This document shows, one piece after another, positions 1 through 6,827 of a stretch of DNA of 7,179 nucleotides (its first letter is position 1; each line of letters starts with the position of its first letter). This DNA comes from Pseudonocardiales bacterium (GTDB taxonomy: Bacteria > Actinomycetota > Actinomycetes > Mycobacteriales > Pseudonocardiaceae), in contig JAODNG010000175.1 in NCBI GenBank assembly GCA_025465385.1, positions 1-7,179 on the forward strand, read 5' to 3'. The translations under genes and the position numbers were made by a program. The notes beneath the pieces were generated by a model. It was not told where the DNA came from. It saw only the letters and a list, made by a program, of their open reading frames with translations, and did no database searches.

Positions 1-1327
<1,327 letters not shown>

Positions 1328-1331
<4 letters not shown>

Positions 1332-1339
1332 CGCGGTGG
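1328..1339. repeat. Perfect 12-bp palindrome over the ligase start codon
   Basis: CCACCGCGGTGG is its own reverse complement. It covers the GTG start at 1329-1331 and the spacer to the ribosome binding site. It could be an operator, or in mRNA a weak structure at the start codon. With no loop, and in GC-rich DNA, it could also be chance. Confidence 0.4.
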
Positions 1340-1347
1340 CCCCTTCC
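1340..1347 (-). promoter_or_regulatory. Ribosome binding site that favours the GTG start of the ligase
   Basis: Read on the minus strand this is GGAAGGGG, ending 8 nt before GTG 1331. That is a normal Shine-Dalgarno distance for this GTG and a poor one (20 nt) for ATG 1319. It is the main reason for choosing the longer protein. Confidence 0.6.
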
Positions 1348-1353
1348 AGCTAT

Positions 1354-1370
1354 CCATTACTGCGTAGTGG
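1354..1370. promoter_or_regulatory. Imperfect 17-bp inverted repeat, candidate operator
   Basis: CCATTAC-TGC-GTAGTGG has two 7-bp arms matching at 6 of 7 positions around a 3-bp centre. It sits near the middle of the divergent intergenic region, where a dimeric TetR- or GntR-type repressor could control both directions. No regulator gene is present in the window. The operator role is inferred from position and symmetry alone. Confidence 0.4.
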
Positions 1371-1386
1371 TGTCCCTAGTAGTGTC
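1365..1386. repeat. Two 10-bp direct repeats, TAGTRGTGTC
   Basis: TAGTGGTGTC (1365-1374) and TAGTAGTGTC (1377-1386) differ at one base and start 12 bp apart, close to one helical turn, so both would face the same side of DNA. The first copy overlaps the right arm of the 1354-1370 palindrome. This may be a tandem activator or repressor site, or a small duplication. Confidence 0.4.
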
Positions 1387-1403
1387 GCTGGGGGAGAGCT
1401 GCC

Positions 1404-1409
1404 GGAGGT
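1404..1409 (+). promoter_or_regulatory. Ribosome binding site that sets the mutase start
   Basis: GGAGGT lies 7 nt before ATG 1417, an ideal Shine-Dalgarno. It decides against the in-frame ATG at 1285, which would push the protein 44 residues into the divergent ligase gene, and against GTG 1408, which overlaps the site itself. Confidence 0.85.
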
Positions 1410-1416
1410 GCCTCGA

Positions 1417-3408
1417 ATGCCCTACCCCAGTGATCGTGAGCGCGATCGGCCGTGGGTGATGCGAACATACGCCGGGCACTCGTCGGCGACCACGTCCAAT
1501 GCGCTTTACCGGCGCAACCTCGCAAAGGGCCAGACCGGCCTTTCGGTGGCCTTCGACCTGCCCACCCAGACCGGTTACGACCCCGACCACGAGCTGGCCC
1601 GCGGCGAGGTGGGCAAGGTCGGCGTGCCGATCAGCCACATCGGCGACATGCGCGCCCTTTTCGACGGTATCCCGATGGCGCAGGCCAACACCTCGATGAC
1701 CATCAACGCCACCGCTATGTGGCTGCTAGCGCTCTACGCTTCGGTGGCCGCCGAGCACGGGGCGGACTTGGCACAACTGTCAGGCACCACGCAGAACGAC
1801 ATCATCAAGGAGTATCTGTCCCGCGGGACCTACGCTTTCCCGCCGGCGCCGAGCTTGCGGTTGATCACCGATGTGGTGGTCTACACGGTCAAATGCATGC
1901 CGAAATGGAACCCGATCAACATCTGCAGTTACCACCTGCAGGAGGCGGGCGCGACGCCGGTGCAGGAGGTCGCTTACGCCATGTGCACCGCGATCGCCGT
2001 CCTGGATTCGGTGCGCGACTCCGGCCAGGTCGCCGCGACCGACTTCGCCGCCGTCGTCGGGCGGATGTCCTTCTTCGTCAATGCCGGAGTGCGCTTCGTT
2101 GAGGAAATGTGCAAGCTCCGCGCATGCGGACAGCTGTGGGAAGAGATCTGCCGCGATCGTTACGGCGTGACGGATCCCAAGCTGCGCCGGTTCCGCTACG
2201 GCGTGCAGGTCAACTCGCTGGGGCTGACCGAGCCTCAGCCGGAGAACAACGTCCAGCGCATCGTGCTGGAGATGCTCGCGGTGACGCTGTCCCGCGATGC
2301 CCGGGCTCGCGCGGTGCAGCTGCCGGCGTGGAACGAGGCGCTGGGCCTGCCCCGGTCCTGGGATCAGCAGTGGGCGCTGCGGATGCAGCAGGTGCTCGCC
2401 TATGAGACTGACCTGCTGGACTACGAGGACCTCTTCGATGGCTCTCGTGTGGTCGAGGCTCGGGTCGCCGAAATCGCCGCTGGAGCCCGCGCGGAGATCG
2501 ACCGGGTGCAGGGCATGGGCGGCGCGATCGCCGCCGTCGAATCGGGCTACATGAAGGCGCAGCTGGTGTCGTCGCTTGCCGCCCGGCGCAGGCGGATCGA
2601 GGACGGCGAGGATGTGGTCGTCGGGGTGAACCGGTTCACCGAGACCGATCCCAGTCCGCTGCAGGCTGACGGCGCCGCGACTATCGAGACTGTCGATCCG
2701 GATACCGAAGCCCAGGTGATCGAGGCGATCCGGGCTTGGCGGGCCGGCCGGGACTCCGCCGCGGTGGATCAGGCGTTGCGTGAGTTGGCGGCGGCGGCCA
2801 AGACCGAAGCCAACCTGGTGGAGGCGTCGATGGCGTGTGCTCGTGCCGGTGTGACGACGGGGGAGTGGGCTGCAACGCTGCGTGAGGTGTTCGGCGAGTA
2901 CCGGGCGCCGACCGGGCTCGCCGGCGCGTCGGCGCCAGGTTCGGCCGGCTCGTCCGCTGACGCGATCGGACGCGTTCGGGACCGGGTACGCGCGGTCAGC
3001 GAGGAGCTGGGCCAGCGGCTGCGAATCCTGGTCGGCAAGCCCGGCCTCGACGGCCACTCCAACGGCGCCGAGCAGGTGGCAGTGCGGGCCCGCGACGTCG
3101 GCTTCGAGGTGATCTACCAGGGCATCCGGCTCACTCCGGCTGAGATCGTCGCGGCCGCAGTGGCCGAGGACGTGCACGTGGTCGGGCTCTCGGTGCTGTC
3201 CGGTTCGCACCTGGAAGTGGTGCCTGCGGTGGTCGAGGGGTTGCGGGCAGCAGGCGCCGGAGACGTGCCTGTGGTGGTCGGCGGCATCATCCCGCCGCGC
3301 GACGCCGAGTTGCTGCGCGCCCAAGGAGTCGCCCGGGTCTTCACGCCGAAAGACTTCGAGCTCACCGACATCATGAACGAGATCGTGAACCTCATCCGCC
3401 CGCGCTAG
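1417..3408 (+). CDS. ecm: Ethylmalonyl-CoA mutase (MeaA-type B12-dependent acyl-CoA mutase)
   Basis: The protein is 663 residues and predicted cytosolic. Ecm interconverts (2R)-ethylmalonyl-CoA and (2S)-methylsuccinyl-CoA by a coenzyme-B12 radical rearrangement in the ethylmalonyl-CoA pathway. Residues about 10-490 form the catalytic barrel and about 533-660 the cobalamin domain, joined by an Ala/Gly/Ser-rich linker at 499-515. The B12 signature is complete: D545-G-H547-S-N-G550 with H547 as lower axial ligand, SVLSGSH at 592-598, and VGGIIPP at 621-627. Three active-site residues of Propionibacterium methylmalonyl-CoA mutase (Y89, R207, H244) map by exact spacing to Y18, R136 and H173. The call of Ecm over methylmalonyl-CoA mutase rests on remembered MeaA/Ecm signatures: RTYAGHS, DLPTQTGYDPD, WNPINICSYHLQEAGATP and RYGVQVNSLGLTEPQPENN. 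Methylmalonyl-CoA mutase has RQYAGFS and ISGYHMQEAGA at the matching places. A second MeaA-like paralogue group of uncertain substrate is an alternative. The next gene follows after 54 bp. Confidence 0.9.
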   Translation: MPYPSDRERDRPWVMRTYAGHSSATTSNALYRRNLAKGQTGLSVAFDLPTQTGYDPDHELARGEVGKVGVPISHIGDMRALFDGIPMAQANTSMTINATAMWLLALYASVAAEHGADLAQLSGTTQNDIIKEYLSRGTYAFPPAPSLRLITDVVVYTVKCMPKWNPINICSYHLQEAGATPVQEVAYAMCTAIAVLDSVRDSGQVAATDFAAVVGRMSFFVNAGVRFVEEMCKLRACGQLWEEICRDRYGVTDPKLRRFRYGVQVNSLGLTEPQPENNVQRIVLEMLAVTLSRDARARAVQLPAWNEALGLPRSWDQQWALRMQQVLAYETDLLDYEDLFDGSRVVEARVAEIAAGARAEIDRVQGMGGAIAAVESGYMKAQLVSSLAARRRRIEDGEDVVVGVNRFTETDPSPLQADGAATIETVDPDTEAQVIEAIRAWRAGRDSAAVDQALRELAAAAKTEANLVEASMACARAGVTTGEWAATLREVFGEYRAPTGLAGASAPGSAGSSADAIGRVRDRVRAVSEELGQRLRILVGKPGLDGHSNGAEQVAVRARDVGFEVIYQGIRLTPAEIVAAAVAEDVHVVGLSVLSGSHLEVVPAVVEGLRAAGAGDVPVVVGGIIPPRDAELLRAQGVARVFTPKDFELTDIMNEIVNLIRPR

Positions 3409-3450
3409 CCACGGGGTCCTGTTCGGGACGATGAAGGTAGCTGGCGGGAT

Positions 3451-3456
3451 TAACGT
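3451..3456 (+). promoter_or_regulatory. Candidate -10 element for a leaderless crotonase transcript
   Basis: TAACGT fits the actinobacterial TANNNT -10 pattern and ends 6 nt before ATG 3463, so transcription would begin at the A of the start codon. No well-placed Shine-Dalgarno is present. The TAA inside the hexamer is also an in-frame stop, so no earlier start is possible. I see no clear -35. Read-through from the mutase gene is also possible. Confidence 0.45.
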
Positions 3457-3462
3457 GCAGGT

Positions 3463-4233
3463 ATGGGATTTGCTGCGCTGAGCATTGAGCGGGACGATCA
3501 TACCGTCCGCATCACGATGAACCGTCCGCAGCGGCGCAACGCGCTGTCGGCTGATCACCTCGTCGAGCTGCGCGACGCGTTCACCAAGGCAGGCCGGTCG
3601 GACGCCACCGGCATCGTGCTCGGTGCCGAGGGCAAGGTGTTCTCGGCCGGTCACGATTTCGCCGACGTGTCCTCGCGCGACCTGGCAGGAGTCCGGGAGT
3701 TACTGGCACTGTGCACCGATGTGATGTGCACGATTCAATCGGTTCCGCAGGTTGTCGTCGCCCGAGTGCATGCACTGGCCACGGCCGCCGGTTGCCAACT
3801 GGTGGCTTCCTGCGATCTTGCGGTGGCGGCCGAGTCGGCGGGGTTCGCGTTGCCCGGTGGCAAGGGCGGCTGGTTCTGCCATACGCCAGCGGTGCCGGTC
3901 GCCCGGTCGATCGGGCGCAAGCGCCTGATGGAGATGGCGCTGACCGGCGACGTGGTGGACGCTCGCACCGCCGCGGAATGGGGGTTGATCAATCAGGCAG
4001 TGCCGGATGAGGAGCTCGACGCCGCGGTGGACGATCTCCTCGCGCGCGCCACCCGCGGTAGCCGCACGAGCAAGGCGTTGGGCAAAAAGACTCTCTATGC
4101 GCAGCTCGACCGTCCGGAGGCGGACGCCTATGCCGTCGCGTTGGAGGTGATGATCGCCGCATCCCAGACCGAGGCCGCTAAGGAGGGCATGGCGGCCTTC
4201 CTGGCAAAGCGCCGACCGGCCTGGTCGGACTAA
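3463..4233 (+). CDS. Enoyl-CoA hydratase/isomerase-family protein, ECHDC3-like, lacking both catalytic Glu
   Basis: The 256-residue length is normal for a crotonase-fold protein. Visible family features are the first oxyanion-hole segment GKVFSAGHDF (57-66), the second at ATAAGCQLVASCD (106-118), FALPGGKGG (128-136), and the C-terminal EGMAAFLAKRRPAWSD. Rat mitochondrial enoyl-CoA hydratase uses E144 (GGCEL) and E164 (QPE), 20 residues apart. Here the matching residues are Q112 and G132, so ordinary hydration is doubtful. Animal ECHDC3, as I recall it, shares the AAGCQL segment and the glycine. The GHD histidine (H64) lines up with H66 of E. coli methylmalonyl-CoA decarboxylase, but that enzyme's Y140 falls on C139 here. 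The substrate is unknown; CoA-thioester binding is the safe inference. ATG 3463 is the first possible start, because an in-frame TAA lies four codons upstream. It follows the mutase gene by 54 bp and may act with it. Confidence 0.9.
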   Translation: MGFAALSIERDDHTVRITMNRPQRRNALSADHLVELRDAFTKAGRSDATGIVLGAEGKVFSAGHDFADVSSRDLAGVRELLALCTDVMCTIQSVPQVVVARVHALATAAGCQLVASCDLAVAAESAGFALPGGKGGWFCHTPAVPVARSIGRKRLMEMALTGDVVDARTAAEWGLINQAVPDEELDAAVDDLLARATRGSRTSKALGKKTLYAQLDRPEADAYAVALEVMIAASQTEAAKEGMAAFLAKRRPAWSD

Positions 4234-4264
4234 GTCGACCTCCGACGCCAACGCCGCGAGACCT

Positions 4265-4285
4265 CGCCTAGCGGTTGGCCAGGCG
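4265..4285 (+). terminator. Possible hairpin after the crotonase gene
   Basis: CGCCTAGC and GCCAGGCG can pair over 8 positions with one mismatch around a 5-nt GGTTG loop, 31 bp after the stop codon. No T-tract follows, so it is not a classical intrinsic terminator. Actinobacteria often use such T-less hairpins, or the structure may be incidental. It lies before the nucS promoter region. Confidence 0.35.
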
Positions 4286-4353
4286 TGACCCTACCGCGGC
4301 TGACCTACCGACACCGCTGTCACGTCGAACTCAGGCCATTGAAGACGGTGTCC

Positions 4354-4359
4354 TAGGCT
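4354..4359 (+). promoter_or_regulatory. Candidate -10 element of nucS
   Basis: TAGGCT matches TANNNT and ends 8 nt before the GTG start at 4368. No Shine-Dalgarno is visible in the preceding 20 bases, so the mRNA is probably leaderless or nearly so. I find no -35 at normal spacing; TTGAAG at 4339-4344 is too close. An in-frame TAA at 4359-4361 rules out any earlier start. Confidence 0.45.
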
Positions 4360-4367
4360 AATTCACC

Positions 4368-5027
4368 GTGCGTCTTGTGATCGCTAAATGCCAGGTGGAC
4401 TACGTGGGCAGGCTGACCGCGCACCTGCCGATGGCGCTGCGGCTGCTGCTGGTCAAAGCGGACGGATCGGTGAGTGTGCACGCTGACGGCGGCGCTTACA
4501 AGCCGTTGAACTGGATGAGTCCGCCCTGCACAGTGGTCGAACAACCCGGCCGCTGGACGGTCACCAACCGGGCCGGTGAACAGCTGATCATCAAGCTCGA
4601 CGAGGTGGTGCACGACTCACGATACGAGCTCGGGGTGGATCCAGGGCTGATGAAGGACGGCGTCGAAGCTCACCTTCAGGCGCTACTTGCCGAGCACACC
4701 GCGACGCTGGGTCCCGGATTCACCCTGATCCGCCGCGAGTACCCCACCGCTATCGGGCCGGTCGATCTCCTGTGCCGGGACGCCGACGGCGTCACAGTGG
4801 CAGTGGAGATCAAGCGTAGGGGCGAGATCGACGGCGTGGAGCAGCTCACGCGGTACTTGAGCTTGCTCAACCGCGACCCGCAGCTTGCGCCGGTCCGCGG
4901 AGTGTTCGCCGCCCAGCAGATCAAGCCGCAGGCGCACACGCTCGCCACCGATCGTGGAATTCGCTGCGTCACCGTCGACTATGACGAGTTGCGAGGTGCC
5001 GAGAGCCTTGAGCTCCGGTTGTTCTGA
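4368..5027 (+). CDS. nucS: NucS/EndoMS mismatch-specific endonuclease
   Basis: NucS is the core of non-canonical mismatch repair in actinobacteria, which mostly lack MutS/MutL. It cuts both strands at mismatches such as G-T, and its loss raises the mutation rate. The protein has 219 residues (226 in M. tuberculosis). The N-terminal DNA-binding and dimerisation half spans about 1-85, including LLLVKADGSVSVHAD and YKPLNWMSPP. The C-terminal RecB-like nuclease carries E101 (KDGVEAHLQ), D133 (AIGPVD), E147 and K149 (VAVEIKRRG), plus Q159 and Y163 (EQLTRY), so the catalytic set is intact. The last residues, LRLF, are the expected sliding-clamp-binding tail. GTG 4368 is the first start after an in-frame stop at 4359. 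Compared with the remembered M. tuberculosis protein, the N-terminal DDRAY reads DGGAY (G41, G42) and the loop near residue 60 is shorter. It appears to be transcribed alone, between acyl-CoA genes. Confidence 0.96.
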   Translation: MRLVIAKCQVDYVGRLTAHLPMALRLLLVKADGSVSVHADGGAYKPLNWMSPPCTVVEQPGRWTVTNRAGEQLIIKLDEVVHDSRYELGVDPGLMKDGVEAHLQALLAEHTATLGPGFTLIRREYPTAIGPVDLLCRDADGVTVAVEIKRRGEIDGVEQLTRYLSLLNRDPQLAPVRGVFAAQQIKPQAHTLATDRGIRCVTVDYDELRGAESLELRLF

Positions 5028-5213
5028 TCGCTAGCAAGGGGTTTCTGATTTTCCCACCCATTCATGCAGATGCTCACGCAGCCAGCGTGGCTCCAGTAGT
5101 TCCTTGAGCGGTCCTGGTGTGAGGAAACGGCTGCGTCGAAGACACGCGCGCGGCTCCAGTGGCTGCAACCGTGCCGCCATCCTCGATCCGGAAACCCGCC
5201 GGTGTAACCACCA

Positions 5214-5225
5214 CAGATGCATCTG
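5214..5225. promoter_or_regulatory. Perfect 12-bp palindrome upstream of aldehyde dehydrogenase
   Basis: CAGATGCATCTG is fully self-complementary and lies 60 bp before the ATG, where an operator or activator site would sit. It is AT-richer than most of the window, so chance is less likely than for GC-only palindromes. No regulator is known for it. Confidence 0.45.
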
Positions 5226-5229
5226 CACG

Positions 5230-5259
5230 TTCGGTGAAGACGCCCGTACGCTTCGGTAA
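5230..5259 (+). promoter_or_regulatory. Probable promoter of the aldehyde dehydrogenase gene, with direct repeat
   Basis: TACGCT (5247-5252) fits the TANNNT -10 pattern and would start transcription near 5259, giving a leader of about 27 nt with a good ribosome binding site. I see no recognisable -35. TTCGGTGA (5230-5237) and TTCGGTAA (5252-5259) form an 8-bp direct repeat with one mismatch and a 22-bp period, about two helical turns. The second copy abuts the candidate -10. Confidence 0.35.
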
Positions 5260-5272
5260 CAGGCCGCGGCGG

Positions 5273-5280
5273 GGAGAGGA
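5273..5280 (+). promoter_or_regulatory. Ribosome binding site of the aldehyde dehydrogenase gene
   Basis: GGAGAGGA ends 5 nt before ATG 5286, a strong Shine-Dalgarno that fixes the start. It contrasts with the two preceding genes, which have none. Confidence 0.75.
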
Positions 5281-5285
5281 CGGCG

Positions 5286-6791
5286 ATGGCTCAGACTGTG
5301 GACAGCGACCAGCCGCAGACCCGTAACGGGGAAAACCGCTTCGCGTCGCTGGACCCGCGAACCGGCGAGGTCGTCGGCTATCACCAGGTGGATGACGAGG
5401 CGGCGGTGCGGGCGGCCGTCGTCCGCGCTCGCGAGGCGGCTGCGTGGTGGGCCGGGCTCGGGTTCGCCGAACGGCGCCGCCGGCTGCTGTCCTGGCGTTC
5501 GGCGCTGACCCGGCGAATCGACGAGTTGGCCGGGCTGATCACTGAAGAGACCGGCAAGCCGCGCGACGATGCCCGGCTGGAATGCGCGCTCGTGGTCGCC
5601 CACCTGGATTGGGCTGCGCGCCACGCCGAGAAGGTGCTGCGCCGCAGAAAAGTGGCGTCGGGCCTATTGATGCTCCACGAGGCATCGACGGTGGAGTACC
5701 AACCCTATGGCGTGATCGGCGTGATCGGACCGTGGAATTATCCCGCCCACACCCCGATGGGGTCGATCAGTTACGCGCTGGCCGCCGGCAACGCCGTGGT
5801 GTTCAAGCCCAGCGAGCTGACCCCCGGAGTCGGCCGCGCGCTGGCGGAGAGCCTCGCTCGGGTGGTGTCCGAACATCCGGTGCTGCAGGTAGTCACGGGC
5901 TTCGGCGAGACGGGTGTGGCGCTGTGCCGGTCAGGGGTGGACAAGCTCGCGTTCACCGGCTCCGCAACCACCGCGAAGAAGGTGATGGCGACCTGCGCCG
6001 AAACGCTCACGCCGGTCGTGCTGGAGTGTGGTGGCAAGGACGCGCTGCTGGTCGACTCCGACGCCAACCTCGCCGCGGCCGCCGACGCCGCGGTGTGGGG
6101 TGCGATGGCCAATGCGGGGCAGACCTGCGTCGGGGTGGAGCGGGTGTACGTCGTCGACGACGTCGCTGCGGAGTTCACCGATCGGGTGGTTGCCCAAACG
6201 CGGCGGCTGCGGACCGGCGGCGAGCCGAGTGCTGATCTCGGTCCCATTACCAGGCCGGACCAGGTCGAGGTGATCCGTGGTCACCTTGCCGACGCGCTGG
6301 CTCGTGGAGGCACCGCCCTGGTCGGCGGTGCCGAATCGGTTCGCGCACCTTATGTGGAACCGGTCGTGCTGGCTGACGTACCTGATACCTCCACCGCGGT
6401 GACTGACGAGACCTTCGGTCCGACCCTCACCCTGCATCGGGTCCCGAATCTCGACGACGCGGTGGCGCGGGTCAATGCCGGGCGCTACGGGCTGGGTGCC
6501 GCGGTTTTCTCTGGGCGCCGCGGTACGGAGATCGCCGGCCGGTTGCGGTGCGGCATGGTCGCGGTCAACAGCGTGACTTCCTATGCAGCGGTCCCGGCCC
6601 TGCCATTCGGTGGCGTCGGCGATTCCGGATTCGGACGTGTCCACGGGGCCGACGGTCTGCGCGAGTTCACCCGGGCCAAGGCGGTCACCCGGCGCCGGTT
6701 CCGTCCTGCGGTGCAGGTCCTCACCTTCGCGCGGCCAGCTTGGGCGATCCGGTCCTTACTGCGGATCGTCCGCGTGCTCTACGGTCGTTGA
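5286..6791 (+). CDS. NAD-dependent aldehyde dehydrogenase with basic hydrophobic C-terminal tail
   Basis: The 501-residue length is typical of the aldehyde dehydrogenase superfamily, which oxidises aldehydes to carboxylic acids. The catalytic set is complete: N151 (GPWNYP), K174 and E177 (FKPSE), FTGS at 223-226, E247 (LECGGKD), the nucleophile C281 (NAGQTC) and E375 (TDETFGP). E177 matches the ribose-binding Glu of ALDH2, so NAD+ is more likely than NADP+. FGGVGDSGFGR at 441-451 is the usual C-terminal motif. After it, residues about 465-501 are rich in Arg with alternating hydrophobics (RRRFRP, then WAIRSLLRIVRVLYGR), longer than in most soluble members. Some fatty-aldehyde and succinate-semialdehyde dehydrogenases have similar ends, and the tail may give membrane contact. 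The substrate is not readable from sequence; a fatty or medium-chain aldehyde would suit the neighbours. The next gene starts after 36 bp and is probably in the same operon. Confidence 0.93.
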   Translation: MAQTVDSDQPQTRNGENRFASLDPRTGEVVGYHQVDDEAAVRAAVVRAREAAAWWAGLGFAERRRRLLSWRSALTRRIDELAGLITEETGKPRDDARLECALVVAHLDWAARHAEKVLRRRKVASGLLMLHEASTVEYQPYGVIGVIGPWNYPAHTPMGSISYALAAGNAVVFKPSELTPGVGRALAESLARVVSEHPVLQVVTGFGETGVALCRSGVDKLAFTGSATTAKKVMATCAETLTPVVLECGGKDALLVDSDANLAAAADAAVWGAMANAGQTCVGVERVYVVDDVAAEFTDRVVAQTRRLRTGGEPSADLGPITRPDQVEVIRGHLADALARGGTALVGGAESVRAPYVEPVVLADVPDTSTAVTDETFGPTLTLHRVPNLDDAVARVNAGRYGLGAAVFSGRRGTEIAGRLRCGMVAVNSVTSYAAVPALPFGGVGDSGFGRVHGADGLREFTRAKAVTRRRFRPAVQVLTFARPAWAIRSLLRIVRVLYGR

Positions 6792-6816
6792 GTACGGCGC
6801 CCTGGGGCCACGTCGC

Positions 6817-6822
6817 GGGAGG
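6817..6822 (+). promoter_or_regulatory. Ribosome binding site of the hydroxyacyl-CoA dehydrogenase gene
   Basis: GGGAGG ends 5 nt before ATG 6828. It lies in the 36-bp gap after the aldehyde dehydrogenase stop, where I see no promoter, which supports co-transcription. Confidence 0.75.
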
Positions 6823-6827
6823 AAAAG

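Larger units (their letters stand above)
1332..1416. promoter_or_regulatory. Divergent promoter region between ligase and mutase genes
   Basis: These 85 bp separate two divergent starts and must carry at least the mutase promoter and probably the ligase promoter. The middle (about 1350-1386) is more AT-rich than its flanks. I found no convincing -35/-10 pair on either strand. The region holds an imperfect palindrome (1354-1370) and a direct repeat (1365-1374 and 1377-1386), so a local regulator binding here is plausible. Confidence 0.6.
5028..5285. other. Intergenic region with reduced GC and possible gene remnant
   Basis: This 258-bp gap has visibly lower GC than the genes on both sides. 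On the minus strand a reading stays open from ATG 5222-5220 (beginning MHLWWLHRRV) to the TAG at 5031-5033. Its last part (LKELLEPRWLREHLHEW) looks protein-like, but the third-position GC of the final 49 codons is only about half, unlike the real genes here, and no ribosome binding site stands out. I recognise no family. It may be a decayed gene fragment or chance. No terminator with a T-tract was found after nucS. The right-hand 75 bp should hold the aldehyde dehydrogenase promoter. Confidence 0.4.

Noticed and set aside
3409..3450. GTCC/GGAC mini-hairpin after the mutase stop as a terminator
   Set aside because: The stem is only four base pairs with no T-tract, too weak to call.
1780..3654. 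Minus-strand open reading of 624 codons opposite the mutase gene
   Set aside because: Long antisense openings are normal in GC-rich genes. The composition is His/Arg/Asp-rich with no domain, and it spans the mutase stop and the next gene's start.
3700..4251. Minus-strand open reading of 183 codons opposite the crotonase gene
   Set aside because: It is a shadow of the crotonase reading frame and shows no independent motif or ribosome binding site.
4324..4344. TTGAAG and GTCGAAC as a -35 box or DNA-damage (SOS-type) site for nucS
   Set aside because: TTGAAG is only 9 bp from the -10 candidate. GTCGAAC is 24 bp away and lacks the partner half expected of a LexA box or the mycobacterial damage-inducible promoter pattern.
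5286..5624. N-terminal part of the long minus-strand reading that ends at 5031
   Set aside because: This part is antisense to the well-supported aldehyde dehydrogenase and has shadow-type composition. Only the segment in the intergenic gap was kept, as a possible remnant.
5931..6644. Minus-strand open reading of 237 codons opposite the aldehyde dehydrogenase gene
   Set aside because: It is fully antisense to an intact enzyme with all catalytic residues. No family features are seen.
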